This document shows, in pieces, positions 21,043 to 30,487 of a stretch of DNA of 64,000 bases; positions within the stretch are counted from its first letter, which is position 1, and each line of letters begins with the position of its first letter. A program made the translations under genes and the position numbers. A model generated the notes under the pieces. The model searched no databases, had not been told where the DNA came from, and saw only the letters and a program-made list of their open reading frames with translations. Location of the stretch: positions 62,001 to 126,000 of the forward strand of contig NZ_JAUYEY010000007.1 of the NCBI RefSeq assembly GCF_030689685.1, given 5' to 3'. This stretch comes from Polaromonas sp. (lineage in GTDB: Bacteria > Pseudomonadota > Gammaproteobacteria > Burkholderiales > Burkholderiaceae_C).

Positions 21043-21693
21043 TCAGTCTCTGGCCGACTGCCACGGCGCCTGTTTTTCCATCACGCCGGCGAACAGCGCG
21101 CCAGCCTCAAACGCGGTTAGCCACGCCCCTAGGCGTGGCCAGGGCTGGGCGGCGAACCAGTCGGCGTCGATGTGCGCGAACTGGCGGATGAAGGGCAGGA
21201 TGGCCATGTCGGCGAGGCTGGCTTGCGCACCGAACAGCCAGCCGTCGCCGAGACGCGCATCGAGCTGCGCCAGCCAGTGTCCCGCCTCGTTTCGGTGCTT
21301 CAGCGCAAAACTCATGGCGTCGCCACCCGACTCCTGCGGATAGTGGTTCGGGTATTTGTAGCGATCCAGGTGCTGTTTGAACGCCCCATCATTGCCGGCG
21401 ATCAGCGCGTCCATCGCTTCGGCTGATGCGCCTGGCGGCGCCAGCCAATGCGCAGGGTCGTTGCGGGCCAATGCCCAGCGCATGATGTCCAGGCTCTCGT
21501 CAATCACCTCGCCGCCGGGCAGTACCAGCACTGGCACCGTGCCCTTGGGCGAGGCGTCGAGCATGGCGGCGGGTTTGGCGCTAAGCACGACCTCGCGCAG
21601 CTCGTTCGCCTGGCCGCTGACGGCGAGCGCCAGCCGGGCGCGCATCGCGTAGGGGCAGCGGCGAAACGAATACAGGACGGGCAGGGCGCCCAT
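21043..21693 (-). CDS. Glutathione S-transferase family protein
   Basis: A 216-residue protein with a thioredoxin-fold N-domain and helical C-domain. FRRCPYAMRARLALAVSG at residues 10-27 is the CPYxxRxxLAL start typical of glutathionyl transferase relatives and suggests a Cys-type active site. PKGTVPVLVLPGG holds the conserved cis-Pro, and DESLDIMRWAL follows. The start codon overlaps the last base of trhO, so the two are translationally coupled. The substrate is unknown. Confidence 0.9.
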   Translation of the reverse strand: MGALPVLYSFRRCPYAMRARLALAVSGQANELREVVLSAKPAAMLDASPKGTVPVLVLPGGEVIDESLDIMRWALARNDPAHWLAPPGASAEAMDALIAGNDGAFKQHLDRYKYPNHYPQESGGDAMSFALKHRNEAGHWLAQLDARLGDGWLFGAQASLADMAILPFIRQFAHIDADWFAAQPWPRLGAWLTAFEAGALFAGVMEKQAPWQSARD

Positions 21694-22676
21694 CAGGCGC
21701 TTTCTTCGCCGTCTTCGCTGGTCTCACCGCTCGATGAAGCCAGCTTCGCACCGATGTGCGGCTGGCGCTGGCGGTTCGCGTAGTCGACCTGGCGCTGGCG
21801 CTCGATGAAGCCGCGTTTTTGCGCGTCGGTTTTCTTGTCATGGCAGCCGGGGCAACTCACACCCGGCACGTACAGCGGTGAGGCCTTGTCGGCCGCACTG
21901 ATCGGGTCGCGGCAGGCCCGGCAGAGGTCATAGTGGCCGGTCGCCAGGCCGTGCACGACGGAAACACGTTCGTCGAAGACAAAACATTCGCCCTGCCAGC
22001 GGCTCTGGTCCTCGGGCACGGTTTCCAGGTACTTGAGGATGCCGCCTTCGAGGTGGTAGACCTCGTCAAAGCCCTGGGTGCGCATGAAGGCGGTGGATTT
22101 TTCGCAGCGGATGCCGCCGGTGCAGAACATCGCGACTTTCGGCTTCTTGCCATTTTTTTCGGCCAGCAGGCCGCCGGGTGCCGACTGCGCTGCCACCCAG
22201 GCCGGCAGCTCCGAAAAACTTTTTGTGTGTGGGTCCACCGCGCCGGCAAAGGTGCCGATGCCGACCTCATAGTTATTGCGCGTGTCCACCACCACCACAC
22301 CGGCTTCGCTGATCAGCGCATTCCAGTCCTGCGGCTTCACGTACTGGCCGGCCATCTGGTTCGGGTTGATGCCGGGCACGCCCAGGGTGACGATCTCGCG
22401 CTTGAGGCGCACCTTCATGCGGTAAAACGGCAGTTTGAGCGACCACGACTCCTTGTGCGCCAGGCCGGCCAGGCGCGGGTCACTGCGCAGATGTGCGAGC
22501 ACCGCGCGCACACCGTCCTCAGGCCCGGCAATCGTGCCGTTGATGCCTTCTTCGGCCAGCAGCAGGGTCCCGCGCACATCCTGCGCTTCGCAAAATGCCT
22601 GCAGCGGCGTCTGCAGCGCGGTGAAGTCGGGCAAGGTCACAAACTTGTAGAGGGCGGCGGTCAAAAAGCTGGGCAT
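21693..22676 (-). CDS. trhO: tRNA uridine(34) hydroxylase
   Basis: A 327-residue YceA/TrhO-family protein that hydroxylates uridine 34 of certain tRNAs on the way to (carboxy)methoxyuridine. An N-terminal acylphosphatase-like domain (residues 1-95) leads into a rhodanese domain with the active-site loop [10 protein letters not shown] near residue 187. A Cys-rich tail ([19 protein letters not shown]) probably binds zinc. It overlaps the GST-family gene by one base. Confidence 0.92.
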   Translation of the reverse strand: MPSFLTAALYKFVTLPDFTALQTPLQAFCEAQDVRGTLLLAEEGINGTIAGPEDGVRAVLAHLRSDPRLAGLAHKESWSLKLPFYRMKVRLKREIVTLGVPGINPNQMAGQYVKPQDWNALISEAGVVVVDTRNNYEVGIGTFAGAVDPHTKSFSELPAWVAAQSAPGGLLAEKNGKKPKVAMFCTGGIRCEKSTAFMRTQGFDEVYHLEGGILKYLETVPEDQSRWQGECFVFDERVSVVHGLATGHYDLCRACRDPISAADKASPLYVPGVSCPGCHDKKTDAQKRGFIERQRQVDYANRQRQPHIGAKLASSSGETSEDGEESA

Positions 22677-22840
22677 GGCAGGGCGCAGATGGCGAAAAAG
22701 CGTTCAAAAACAAGGTCGAAAGTAAAGCGAATTTTCCCATCGTACCAAGCGCAGCAGCCGGGCAGTTTGCGCCACCTCAGCGTCCTGACAGATAGGCGGC
22801 GTGCAGGACCACACAAAAGGCAGCCCAGTGCGTGGACGCG

Positions 22841-22859
22841 TTTGCTGCAATGCAGCAAA
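22841..22859. promoter_or_regulatory. PhaR-type operator candidate
   Basis: TTTGCTGCAATGCAGCAAA is a palindrome with 8-base arms around AAT and contains CTGC-N3-GCAG. I recall CTGC-N3/4-GCAG as the binding pattern of PhaR, the repressor of polyhydroxybutyrate genes. It lies 50 bases upstream of a PHB depolymerase gene, the expected regulon. Confidence 0.6.
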
Positions 22860-22908
22860 ATGGACGCATGCTTACTAATTCAGGCCGATCCGGTCCTCCC
22901 TCCGCGCC

Positions 22909-24078
22909 ATGGCCAAAAGCCTGAGCAGCCTCTGGCTCAAAAGTGTGCGCCGCTTGAGCCGGGCCCAGCAGGCGCAAGGCCGCAGGCTGCTGCTAAGCCT
23001 GGTGCCCAAGCCGCCGCGTGCGCCGGCCTTGCGAAAAGCCAAACCCGTGAAGGTGGCGAAAGCCCGGCCCATTGCCGTTACCCGCCAAAGCGCGACCTCG
23101 CCCGCGCGTCCGCTCACTGGTCTGCCGGGGCACTGGCAAAAGTCCTGGTTTTCTGTGCCGGCCGCTGGCCAGGTGGCTTCAGCGCGGCGCATGGTGTACT
23201 GGCTCTACCTGCCGTCGGGTGCGCCAGCCGCGCCGTTGCCGCTGGTGGTGATGCTGCACGGTTGCCAGCAGACGGCCACCGACTTTGCGCTGTCCACCCG
23301 CATGAACGCGCTGGCCGAACGCAAGGGTTTTGCGGTGTTGTACCCACAGCAGTCGGCCGCAGCCGATGCACACCGCTGCTGGCATTGGTACAAGCGCGCG
23401 ACCCAGGAGGGCCTGGGCGACGTGCGGCTGATTGCCGACATGGTGGCGCAGGTGCAGGCCAAACATGGGCTGGACCGCTCCCGCACCTATGTCGTGGGCC
23501 TGTCGGCGGGCGCCGGGCTAGCCAATATTCTGGCGCTGCGTTACCCCGCCATGGTGGCCGCAGTCGGCCTGCATTCGGCGCCGGTGTTTGGCACCACAGA
23601 TTCGCCGATGAGCGCCTACCGCGCGATGCAGCACGGCTCGGGCGCCTCGCACCGCGACAGCGTTCGGTTTTTCGGCAGCGCGGAGCAGGCCTTTCCCGGC
23701 ATGCCGGCCATCCTGCTCCACGGCGCGCGCGACAGCGTGGTGCGGCGCATCAACATGACGCAGCTGACCGAGCAGTTCACCATCCTCAACGCCGGCCTCA
23801 TCACGCGTGAGGAGGCCGTGGTTCGGCGCTACCCGGCGCGCAGCACCGGCCGCCACCCGCGCCACGCCTATGAAAGCGCCACCTGGTACGCCGGCCGCAA
23901 GCCCCAACTGGTGGCCTGCGAGATTGACCACCTGGGGCATGCCTGGAGCGGTGGCGATGGCAGTGTGGAGTTCAGCGCGCCGGAAGGCCCCGACGCGACG
24001 CTGATGATGTGGACTTTTTTTGCGCAGCACTGGCGGTTGGCGACTCCTACCCCCGGTTTTTCTACAATCCAGCCATGA
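22909..24078 (+). CDS. PHB depolymerase family esterase
   Basis: A 389-residue alpha/beta-hydrolase of the extracellular/intracellular PHB depolymerase-like esterase family. After a basic, poorly conserved leader (residues 1-75), the catalytic domain shows PLVVMLHGCQQTATDFA (oxyanion region), the nucleophile elbow GLSAGAG, and a late His in IDHLGHAWSGGDGS. ILLHGARDSVVRR supplies the likely acid residue. No cleavable signal is evident, so an intracellular role or another ester substrate is possible. The stop overlaps the start of the next gene by 4 bases (ATGA). Confidence 0.88.
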   Translation: MAKSLSSLWLKSVRRLSRAQQAQGRRLLLSLVPKPPRAPALRKAKPVKVAKARPIAVTRQSATSPARPLTGLPGHWQKSWFSVPAAGQVASARRMVYWLYLPSGAPAAPLPLVVMLHGCQQTATDFALSTRMNALAERKGFAVLYPQQSAAADAHRCWHWYKRATQEGLGDVRLIADMVAQVQAKHGLDRSRTYVVGLSAGAGLANILALRYPAMVAAVGLHSAPVFGTTDSPMSAYRAMQHGSGASHRDSVRFFGSAEQAFPGMPAILLHGARDSVVRRINMTQLTEQFTILNAGLITREEAVVRRYPARSTGRHPRHAYESATWYAGRKPQLVACEIDHLGHAWSGGDGSVEFSAPEGPDATLMMWTFFAQHWRLATPTPGFSTIQP

Positions 24079-24986
24079 GCTTTTCACCCCTCACCGTGGC
24101 CGTCATGGGCGCAGGCGCCGTCGGATGTTATTTCGGCGGCATGCTGGCGCGTCATGGCCACCCTGTGACGCTGATTGCGCGGCCGCAGCATGTGGCTGCC
24201 ATGGCCGCCAGCGGACTGCGTATGCAGACCACGCAATTTGATGAACACGTGCGCCTGGCCGCCAGCAGCCAGGCCAGTGCGGTGCAGGGCGCGCAGTTGG
24301 TGCTGTTCTGTGTCAAGTCGCTAGACACTGAAGCCGCCGGCACCTTGATCCGCCCCCACCTGCATCCCGATGCGCTGGTGCTGTGCCTGCAAAATGGCGT
24401 GGACAACAGCGGGCGCTTGCGCAGCGTGCTGCCGCAGCATGCGGTGGCCGCCGCCGTGGTCTACGTGGCCACCGAGATGGCCGGTCCCGGCCACGTCAGG
24501 CACCATGGCCGGGGCGATCTGGTGATGGAGCCATCCAGACACAGCGACGCCGTGGCGCAGGCCTTTATCGCCGCTGGTGTGCCCACCGAGGTCTCGCCCA
24601 ACGTGAATGGCGCGCTCTGGGCCAAACTCATCCTCAATTGCGCCTACAACGCCGTCTCGGCCATCAGCCAGTTGCCCTACGGCAAAACCGTAGCGGGCGA
24701 GGGCGTGCGGGCGCTGATGCGCGATGTGGTGGCCGAATGCCTGGCCGTGGCGCAAGCCGAAGGTGTGCAGGTGGCGGGCGATGTGCATGCGGTGGTGGAC
24801 CAACTGGCCGGCAGCATGCCCAACCAGTTTTCATCGACCGCGCAAGACCTGGCGCGCGGCAAAGCCACAGAGATCGACTATCTCAACGGCCTGATTGTCA
24901 GGCGCGGCGAGGCACTGGGGATTGCAACGCCGGCGAATCGGGTGTTGTGGGCATTGGTGAAGTTGGTCGAATCAAAGCGCACTTAG
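24075..24986 (+). CDS. panE: 2-dehydropantoate 2-reductase (ketopantoate reductase)
   Basis: A 303-residue NADPH-dependent oxidoreductase that reduces ketopantoate to pantoate in CoA synthesis. The start at 24075 overlaps the upstream stop as ATGA. The Rossmann motif is VMGAGAVGCYFGG (residues 9-21), followed by FCVKSLDTE and LQNGVDN. The catalytic Lys lies in GALWAKLILNCAYNAVSAI, and PNQFSSTAQDLARGKATEIDYLNG is the C-terminal signature. Some family members act on other 2-keto acids, so the symbol is by family. Confidence 0.9.
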   Translation: MSFSPLTVAVMGAGAVGCYFGGMLARHGHPVTLIARPQHVAAMAASGLRMQTTQFDEHVRLAASSQASAVQGAQLVLFCVKSLDTEAAGTLIRPHLHPDALVLCLQNGVDNSGRLRSVLPQHAVAAAVVYVATEMAGPGHVRHHGRGDLVMEPSRHSDAVAQAFIAAGVPTEVSPNVNGALWAKLILNCAYNAVSAISQLPYGKTVAGEGVRALMRDVVAECLAVAQAEGVQVAGDVHAVVDQLAGSMPNQFSSTAQDLARGKATEIDYLNGLIVRRGEALGIATPANRVLWALVKLVESKRT

Positions 24987-25005
24987 GGCTGCGTCCCACC
25001 AAGCA

Positions 25006-25090
25006 GTCATTGCGGGTTTGAGCCGCAATCAACTGTCCTCGCTGGGGTCGATTTTCGCTCTCGACGCCCCAAGCCCGACAGGCTCCTAGA
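25006..25090. repeat. Palindromic interspersed repeat (TCATTGCGG family), degenerate copy
   Basis: GTCATTGCGGGTTTGAGCCGCAATC forms a hairpin (TTGCGG, TTTGAG, CCGCAA). The same TCATTGCGG...CCGCAATC module recurs at 28.88 and 52.73-52.89 kb. It fills the gap between the convergent panE-like and EVE genes. Confidence 0.6.
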
Positions 25091-25103
25091 GGTAAATTTA
25101 ACC

Positions 25104-25571
<468 letters not shown>

Positions 25572-25589
25572 CGTGTCATTCCTTCAGGC

Positions 25590-26354
25590 TCAAGGTTTGA
25601 GGATCAGCAGCACAGCCGGGACAATCAACCCGGCGCCAGTGAGCAACAGCAGCGCGCAGACCAGCTTGAGCACCGCTGCCCGCGACCAGCCGGGCGGGTG
25701 CCGCTCCAGCCACCAGCTTAGCCCGAACACCAGCGGCGCCGCCAGCAGGCTCAGCTTGAGCGCGTTACCGCTGAATTGGCCGGTCGGCAGCACCATCAGC
25801 AGCCGCAACAACGAGCTGGCAGCCAGCGTGGCCACCAGTGTGTCGCGCACGGTTTTTAGCGCCATCGGCTGGCGGTAAAAGTGGTACACCAGCGGCGGCC
25901 CACCAGTGGCAAACAGGCCCGTCAGCAGGCCAGAGATTGCCCCCCAGAACCGGAACGCGCTGGCCGATGACCGCTCGCGCAGCGCTGCCGTCTCCATCAG
26001 CACAACAAGGGCGCAGGCGATCACCGTCAGGCCCAGCAACACACGCAGCACCAGCGTCACGTTGCTACTGAGCCAGCCCAGCAATACCACCCCGAGCAGA
26101 ATGCCGGCCACGCCGCCCAGCGTGATGTCGCGAAAGGCAGGTACATCAAGCGCCCGGCTTGAGCCGCGCAAAGCCACCAGCGCATTGGCCAGTCCCAGCA
26201 CTGTTGCCACATTGGCCAGGTCGGCCAGCGGCGCCAGCTCCAGCAGCCCGGCCAGCCCCAGCAGGATCAGCGCAAACGCAAAACCGGTCAGGCTTTGCGC
26301 GCAGGTGGCCAGCGCCACACAAAGCAGGAAGAGAGCGGTTTGAAGAAGGGTCAT
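25590..26354 (-). CDS. TSUP (TauE/SafE) family membrane permease
   Basis: A 254-residue integral membrane protein with seven or eight hydrophobic helices, of the TauE/SafE anion-permease family (export or import of sulfite, sulfonates or similar organic anions). The two internally repeated halves are visible, with GFAFALILLGLAGLLEL near the N-terminus and GLLTGLFATGGPPLVYHFYRQPM in the second half. The neighbours give no hint of the substrate. Confidence 0.88.
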   Translation of the reverse strand: MTLLQTALFLLCVALATCAQSLTGFAFALILLGLAGLLELAPLADLANVATVLGLANALVALRGSSRALDVPAFRDITLGGVAGILLGVVLLGWLSSNVTLVLRVLLGLTVIACALVVLMETAALRERSSASAFRFWGAISGLLTGLFATGGPPLVYHFYRQPMALKTVRDTLVATLAASSLLRLLMVLPTGQFSGNALKLSLLAAPLVFGLSWWLERHPPGWSRAAVLKLVCALLLLTGAGLIVPAVLLILKP

Positions 26355-26378
26355 TCAGCGGCGTGTGTCAGCAGTTCG

Positions 26379-26972
26379 TCAGCGGTGCTTGCCGACTTCC
26401 CAGCCCACGCCGCCAATCGCCCGCTCGGCCACCTGCACAGCCAGCGGCTCCAGCGCCGTTGCCATGGTGTCGTTCCAGCGGTTGAGGTAGCCGAAAAGCG
26501 CGATGGCGGCCACGATCTCGACGATCTGCTCGTCGTTGTAGTGATTCTTGAGCTCGTCAAAGTCGGTGTGCGACGCCTCGTTGGGCACAGCGCCGGCCTT
26601 GAGGGCCAGATTGATCGCGGCGCGTTCTGCCGGGCTGAACAGCGCGCTGTTCTCAAAGTCCCACAGCGCGGCAATCTTGGCGTCCGACGCCTTGTAGATG
26701 CTGGACAGGTTGGTCATGTGCGACTGGCAATACAGGCAACCGGCCGCATAACTGCTGGCCAGGCTGACCAGCATCTTGGTTTCTTCGGGCACGGTGCCTT
26801 CGTACAGCACCGCCTGGTTCAGCGCCATGAAGGCGCGCACAATATTTGGCCGCCGCACCATGGTCATGATGCTGTTGGGCGTGAAGCCTCGCGTTTTCTT
26901 GTAGTGCTCGAAGCGCTCGCGGATGTCGTCTTCTTTGACGTCGGCGAGGGGGATGGGGGTGAGGTGGGGCAT
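26379..26972 (-). CDS. AhpD-like carboxymuconolactone decarboxylase family protein
   Basis: A 197-residue helical protein of the peroxidase-related AhpD/CMD family. The redox motif is CLYCQSHMTN near residues 78-87, with the His that activates the second Cys. Such proteins reduce alkyl hydroperoxides or act as thiol-based antioxidants. The preceding PNIVRAFMALNQAVL segment is typical. It lies 25 bases upstream of the TSUP gene, so the two may be co-transcribed. Confidence 0.88.
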   Translation of the reverse strand: MPHLTPIPLADVKEDDIRERFEHYKKTRGFTPNSIMTMVRRPNIVRAFMALNQAVLYEGTVPEETKMLVSLASSYAAGCLYCQSHMTNLSSIYKASDAKIAALWDFENSALFSPAERAAINLALKAGAVPNEASHTDFDELKNHYNDEQIVEIVAAIALFGYLNRWNDTMATALEPLAVQVAERAIGGVGWEVGKHR

Positions 26973-27153
26973 GCGTGATCCTTGTTCGGGTGGCCGGGAA
27001 GCGACCGGGTCAGTTTAAAGTGCGATGGGCGTCCCGCCACCACGCCGGCTGCTTTTCGTTCAGACCCTCAGCAGCCATCGCGGCCGCTTGGCGCAGGGGC
27101 CACGCACCGAGGCGTTAATTTACCTCGGGCGCTGTATTTTTAGGAGTGAAATG

Positions 27154-27202
27154 TGCCCGCAGCCCAATGGAATCGAGCGCGAGCAGCTATGTATTTGATA
27201 GT
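27154..27202 (-). repeat. 49-bp interspersed repeat, copy 4 (at hipA 3' end)
   Basis: On the minus strand: ACTATCAAATACATAGCTGC, then GGGCTGCGGGCA. Its first bases encode the last residues of HipA (LSNT) and the TAG stop. Confidence 0.85.
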
Positions 27203-28425
27203 ACAGCGAACTCCTCGCGCTGGCGCCGCAGCCTGTCACCGTCGATGTATTGGGCCAGCAAGGCGATGTCTTGTCCTGCAACCCCTTTGGCCTTGAAGTG
27301 CTTTTTCCAGACGCTCACCCGACCTGCGATCTCCCGGATGATGGCGCCCGCTGCATCCGCCTTTAGCCCGAACTGGCGGGCCTGCGACAGCGCGTTGGCC
27401 AGCGTGGACTCCGAGGCCTGGTCGCCAACCGCCATCGCCTGGTAGCCCAGGCCTTGCGCGCTGGGCACCACGTCAAACGCCGGCGACAGCAGGTAGTGGC
27501 CATCGGCCTGCCGCAGCAGGGCATGGTTTTTCTCGTGGTCGTCTGTGTTGTCCATCAGGATGTTGAAGACCATGCGCCTGAACAGTTGGTCTTGCTGACT
27601 GCGGATCGCATCGGCTGGCGCCACGCGGCGCAGCAACTGCGCCAGTTGCGGGTAGCCCAGTGTTTCCCCGGCGGCGCGCAGGGCCACATGCGCCGACACG
27701 GCGTGTAGCCGCGCAGGCCCGACCCGGTCGAACCGGCGCACGGCAACTGCGTGCCCCGGCCCGACCGGCAAGGCCTGTGTCTGTGCCACATCTACCCCGC
27801 ACAAGCGCGCCAGCGTCATGGTGGCGTGTTCAATCAGCGGCGTGTTGATCTCTTCGCCTTCGCCAAACTTCACCAGCCACGGCGCACCGCCCATCTCTAT
27901 CAGAGACTTGGGACGCGCCCCGCCCAGCGAGGCGCCAGGCCGCACCAGGCGTTTTTGCAACTCGGACACCGCCTCGTTTGCCAGCACCTTGCGCACGACC
28001 TCGGCCATCTCCTGCAAACTGTCAAGCGTGGGCATGGGGCTGCGGCGCCACGGCTCGTAGGCATCGCTCCGCTGGCTCACACCCAGTGCGCCATACCGGT
28101 CGTCACCCGCAAACAGCAGAAATTCAAGAATGGAAAGCCGAGGCGAGGCCTCGAACTTGCGGATCACCCGCTCACCCCAGCGGTCAGGACGTGCATCGTC
28201 AACCGCACCTGCTGCGCAGTCTTTGTCGCGCGGCACAAACAGCTCATCCACCAGGGGCAGGTCTTCACTCAGGGCAAAGCCTGACTGCAGCCAGCCTGGC
28301 GCATAGCGCAATGACACAGCCCGGCCGCCGACGGCCTGGCCCAGTTCTCCCACCGGGCGAGCTTGGGCAGGTTCACCCAGCCACCACAAAAACAGGCGAT
28401 CTTGCGGGACGTATTTGTCGGCCAT
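27187..28425 (-). CDS. hipA: HipA-family serine/threonine kinase toxin
   Basis: A 412-residue HipA-type toxin kinase; relatives phosphorylate aminoacyl-tRNA synthetases and cause persistence. The N-terminal HipA_N domain (1-110) is followed by GASLGGARPKSL (nucleotide/Gly-rich loop region near residue 165) and the catalytic FNILMDNTDDHEKNHALL. AFDVVPSAQG holds the Mg-binding Asp. All key residues appear intact. The last few codons and the stop lie in a 49-bp repeat, so the native C-terminus was probably replaced. The HTH partner gene lies 2 bases upstream. Confidence 0.92.
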   Translation of the reverse strand: MADKYVPQDRLFLWWLGEPAQARPVGELGQAVGGRAVSLRYAPGWLQSGFALSEDLPLVDELFVPRDKDCAAGAVDDARPDRWGERVIRKFEASPRLSILEFLLFAGDDRYGALGVSQRSDAYEPWRRSPMPTLDSLQEMAEVVRKVLANEAVSELQKRLVRPGASLGGARPKSLIEMGGAPWLVKFGEGEEINTPLIEHATMTLARLCGVDVAQTQALPVGPGHAVAVRRFDRVGPARLHAVSAHVALRAAGETLGYPQLAQLLRRVAPADAIRSQQDQLFRRMVFNILMDNTDDHEKNHALLRQADGHYLLSPAFDVVPSAQGLGYQAMAVGDQASESTLANALSQARQFGLKADAAGAIIREIAGRVSVWKKHFKAKGVAGQDIALLAQYIDGDRLRRQREEFAVLSNT

Positions 28426-28427
28426 GG

Positions 28428-28754
28428 CTATTTACCCTCGCGGCGATGCCGCTGTGCCGCCGCAGCAATTTCGTTTTCGAGCGCAGCCACATCCTCCTTC
28501 GGCTCCGCGAGTGCCGCCAGGGCTTCATGACGGCCAACCATCCAGAGCGCGGTGGCGTACACGCCTATCGAAACCGCAGCGTCACCTTTTTCCATCTTCA
28601 TCAAGGTGGGCACCGACACATCCAGCCGCACAGCCCAGGCTCGCAAGGACTGCTTGCGCCGCTTGCGAGCGGTAGTCAGGTCGGCCCCCAGCTTGCGCAG
28701 CGCGGCTACGGCGGCGGGGGGCAGGGCGTCTATGGCTGAGGCTACTTGAGGCAT
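28428..28754 (-). CDS. HipB-like XRE antitoxin
   Basis: A 108-residue helix-turn-helix protein, the antitoxin and autorepressor of the adjacent HipA. The XRE fold spans about residues 17-72 (LRKLGADLTTARKRRKQSLRAWAVRLDVSVPTLMKMEKGDAAVSIGVY). The C-terminal helix is charged. The stop lies 2 bases before the hipA start, the usual antitoxin-first order with coupling. An AT-rich inverted repeat lies just upstream of the start. Confidence 0.88.
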   Translation of the reverse strand: MPQVASAIDALPPAAVAALRKLGADLTTARKRRKQSLRAWAVRLDVSVPTLMKMEKGDAAVSIGVYATALWMVGRHEALAALAEPKEDVAALENEIAAAAQRHRREGK

Positions 28755-28766
28755 ACCTCATAATAT

Positions 28767-28786
28767 AACAAAATAACCTATTTGTT
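28767..28786. promoter_or_regulatory. Candidate hipBA operator
   Basis: AACAAAATAACCTATTTGTT is an imperfect inverted repeat (one base shift between arms) 12 bases before the hipB start, in a markedly AT-rich stretch. Its position suits autorepression by HipB. Confidence 0.5.
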
Positions 28787-28845
28787 AAATAATACGATAT
28801 ATAGATGAATTTCGAAGCAACAGTTCTTCAATCCAAAATTGAATA

Positions 28846-29007
28846 AGGGAGATGGAAATTACAAAGGTACCAAATTCCACAGCTTGTCATTGCGGACTTG
28901 ATCCGCAATCCAGAGCACCTGACGGCATGGATGCCCCCGGATCGGAGTCCGGGGCAGGCTCATCGAGTCCGGCATGACAAGGGTACCTTTGTAATTTCCA
29001 ACTCCCT
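28846..29007. mobile_element. MITE-like element with 26-bp terminal inverted repeats
   Basis: The arms at 28846-28871 and 28982-29007 are inverted copies over 26 bases with one mismatch, from AGGGAGATGG to AAAGGTACC. The 162-bp interior has no ORF. It carries two nested hairpins (TTGCGGA/TCCGCAA and CCCCGGA/TCCGGGG) of the TCATTGCGG repeat family. It lies between the hipBA promoter and the 3' end of the RNB gene, whose stop codon starts 4 bases beyond the right arm. Confidence 0.75.
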
Positions 29008-29011
29008 AAGT

Positions 29012-30487
29012 TCAAGCTCGCTCAAAGTCGATAAAGCTTTTCTCAGCATCCACCGCCAGCAGGCGCACCTGCAAGGTGTCGCCCACGTCCAGCCCGTCAA
29101 AACCGCGCACCATGCGACCTTCCAGCAGCGGGCTGCTGATGCGCACAAACGTGCCCTTGGCCGCCGCGCCCGTCACGAGGGCGTCAAACACATCGCCCAA
29201 ACGCCCGTCCAGCAAATAAGCCGCGGCGGCCTTGAGCACCTGGCGCTCGACCTTGCTGGCGTTGTCTTCCTGCTGCGTGCAATGCCGGGCAATGTCGTTC
29301 AATTGATCGGTGGAATAAGGGGGTGACTCACCGGCCAGCGCCGCCTTCAGCAGGCGCTGCGTCACCAGATCGGGAAAGCGGCGATTCGGTGCGGTCGAAT
29401 GGGCGTAGTCGTTGATGGCCAGGCCGAAGTGGCCCAGTCCATTTGCGCCCGCTTTTGCTGCGCCGGGGGGTAGAGCCGGCGCAGCAGCATACTCGCCCGA
29501 TCCCAGCAATTTCACCACCGCCAGCGACAGGTCAGCAAAGCCGGTCGGGTCGGCCTGGCGCCGCGCGCATAAAAAGCGGTCAAGCGCCAAGGCGTCGGGC
29601 AGCGCAGGTAAATTCACACCGTGGCCGGAGGCCAAAGCCACAAGGCGATCCCAGCGTCGCGGTGCCTGCAAGAACCGGCGTATCGACGGAAACCCATGGT
29701 CCACCAGAAAGCGCGCCGTCGCGCCGTTGGTCGCAATCATCAGGTCGGCAATCAAATCCTTGGCACGGTTTTTCTCGTCGGGGCGCAAGTCCACCAACTG
29801 ACCGTCCTTGAACACCGGCCGCGCGGCGATGGTGTTGACATTGAGCGCACCCCGCGACTGGCGCCATTGCCGCAGTTTGCCGGCCAGGGTGTCGTGCAAG
29901 CGCACTTGTGCCTCCAGCCCCGGCACGCTGATCATTTGTGGCGGCGCTGGCCCGCCGCCGTCCAGCCATGTCGAAACAGCGTCATAAGTCAGCTTGGCGT
30001 GGTTCAGCACCAGCGCGCGGTAGATGTCAGACTCAGACACCGTGCCGTCAGCGGCGACCAGCATGTCCACCACCACGGCCAGCCGCTCCTGGCCTTCGTG
30101 TAGAGAGGTCAGGTCGGTGGACAGCACTTCCGGCAGCATCGGGAAAATACCCGCCGCCGTGTACACCGAGGTCGTGTTCATTGCGGCATGGCTATCCACC
30201 GCGCCACCGGGCCGCACCAGCCAATCGACATCGGCCACCGCCACCAGCAAACGCGCGGCGCCCCCGGCCAGCGGCTCGGCCACGCTCAGTTGGTCCAGGT
30301 CGCGCGTGTCGTCGTTGTCAATGGAAAACCAGGTCAGGTGCCGCAGATCCCGGATGTCTGCGCTGCGTTCGGTACCGGTCTGGCGTGCGGCTTCTGCTTC
30401 CTGCAAGGCTTGCGGGGAAAACTCGGGCAACAGGCCGCGGGAACGCATGGCTTCGACTGCGATTTGGTGGAGGTGGGTGGGGTCCAT
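29012..30487 (-). CDS. RNB-domain exoribonuclease (RNase II/R family)
   Basis: A 491-residue protein with the catalytic RNB domain and a C-terminal S1-like tail (KGTFVRISSPLLEGRMVRGFDGLDVGDTLQVRLL). The active-site motif FSIDNDDTRDLDQLSVAEPL holds the four Asp that bind magnesium and hydrolyse RNA 3' to 5'. It lacks the N-terminal cold-shock domains of full RNase II/R. Start codons at 30505 and 30487 are both possible; 30487 (MDPTHLHQIA) is chosen by family resemblance and neither has a clear Shine-Dalgarno. The gene is alone between accessory genes. Confidence 0.85.
   Translation of the reverse strand: MDPTHLHQIAVEAMRSRGLLPEFSPQALQEAEAARQTGTERSADIRDLRHLTWFSIDNDDTRDLDQLSVAEPLAGGAARLLVAVADVDWLVRPGGAVDSHAAMNTTSVYTAAGIFPMLPEVLSTDLTSLHEGQERLAVVVDMLVAADGTVSESDIYRALVLNHAKLTYDAVSTWLDGGGPAPPQMISVPGLEAQVRLHDTLAGKLRQWRQSRGALNVNTIAARPVFKDGQLVDLRPDEKNRAKDLIADLMIATNGATARFLVDHGFPSIRRFLQAPRRWDRLVALASGHGVNLPALPDALALDRFLCARRQADPTGFADLSLAVVKLLGSGEYAAAPALPPGAAKAGANGLGHFGLAINDYAHSTAPNRRFPDLVTQRLLKAALAGESPPYSTDQLNDIARHCTQQEDNASKVERQVLKAAAAYLLDGRLGDVFDALVTGAAAKGTFVRISSPLLEGRMVRGFDGLDVGDTLQVRLLAVDAEKSFIDFERA

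Noticed and set aside
21933-23810. 625-residue plus-strand open frame
   Set aside because: It runs antisense through trhO and out of frame through the PHB depolymerase gene, both clearly real; long shadow frames are expected at this GC content.
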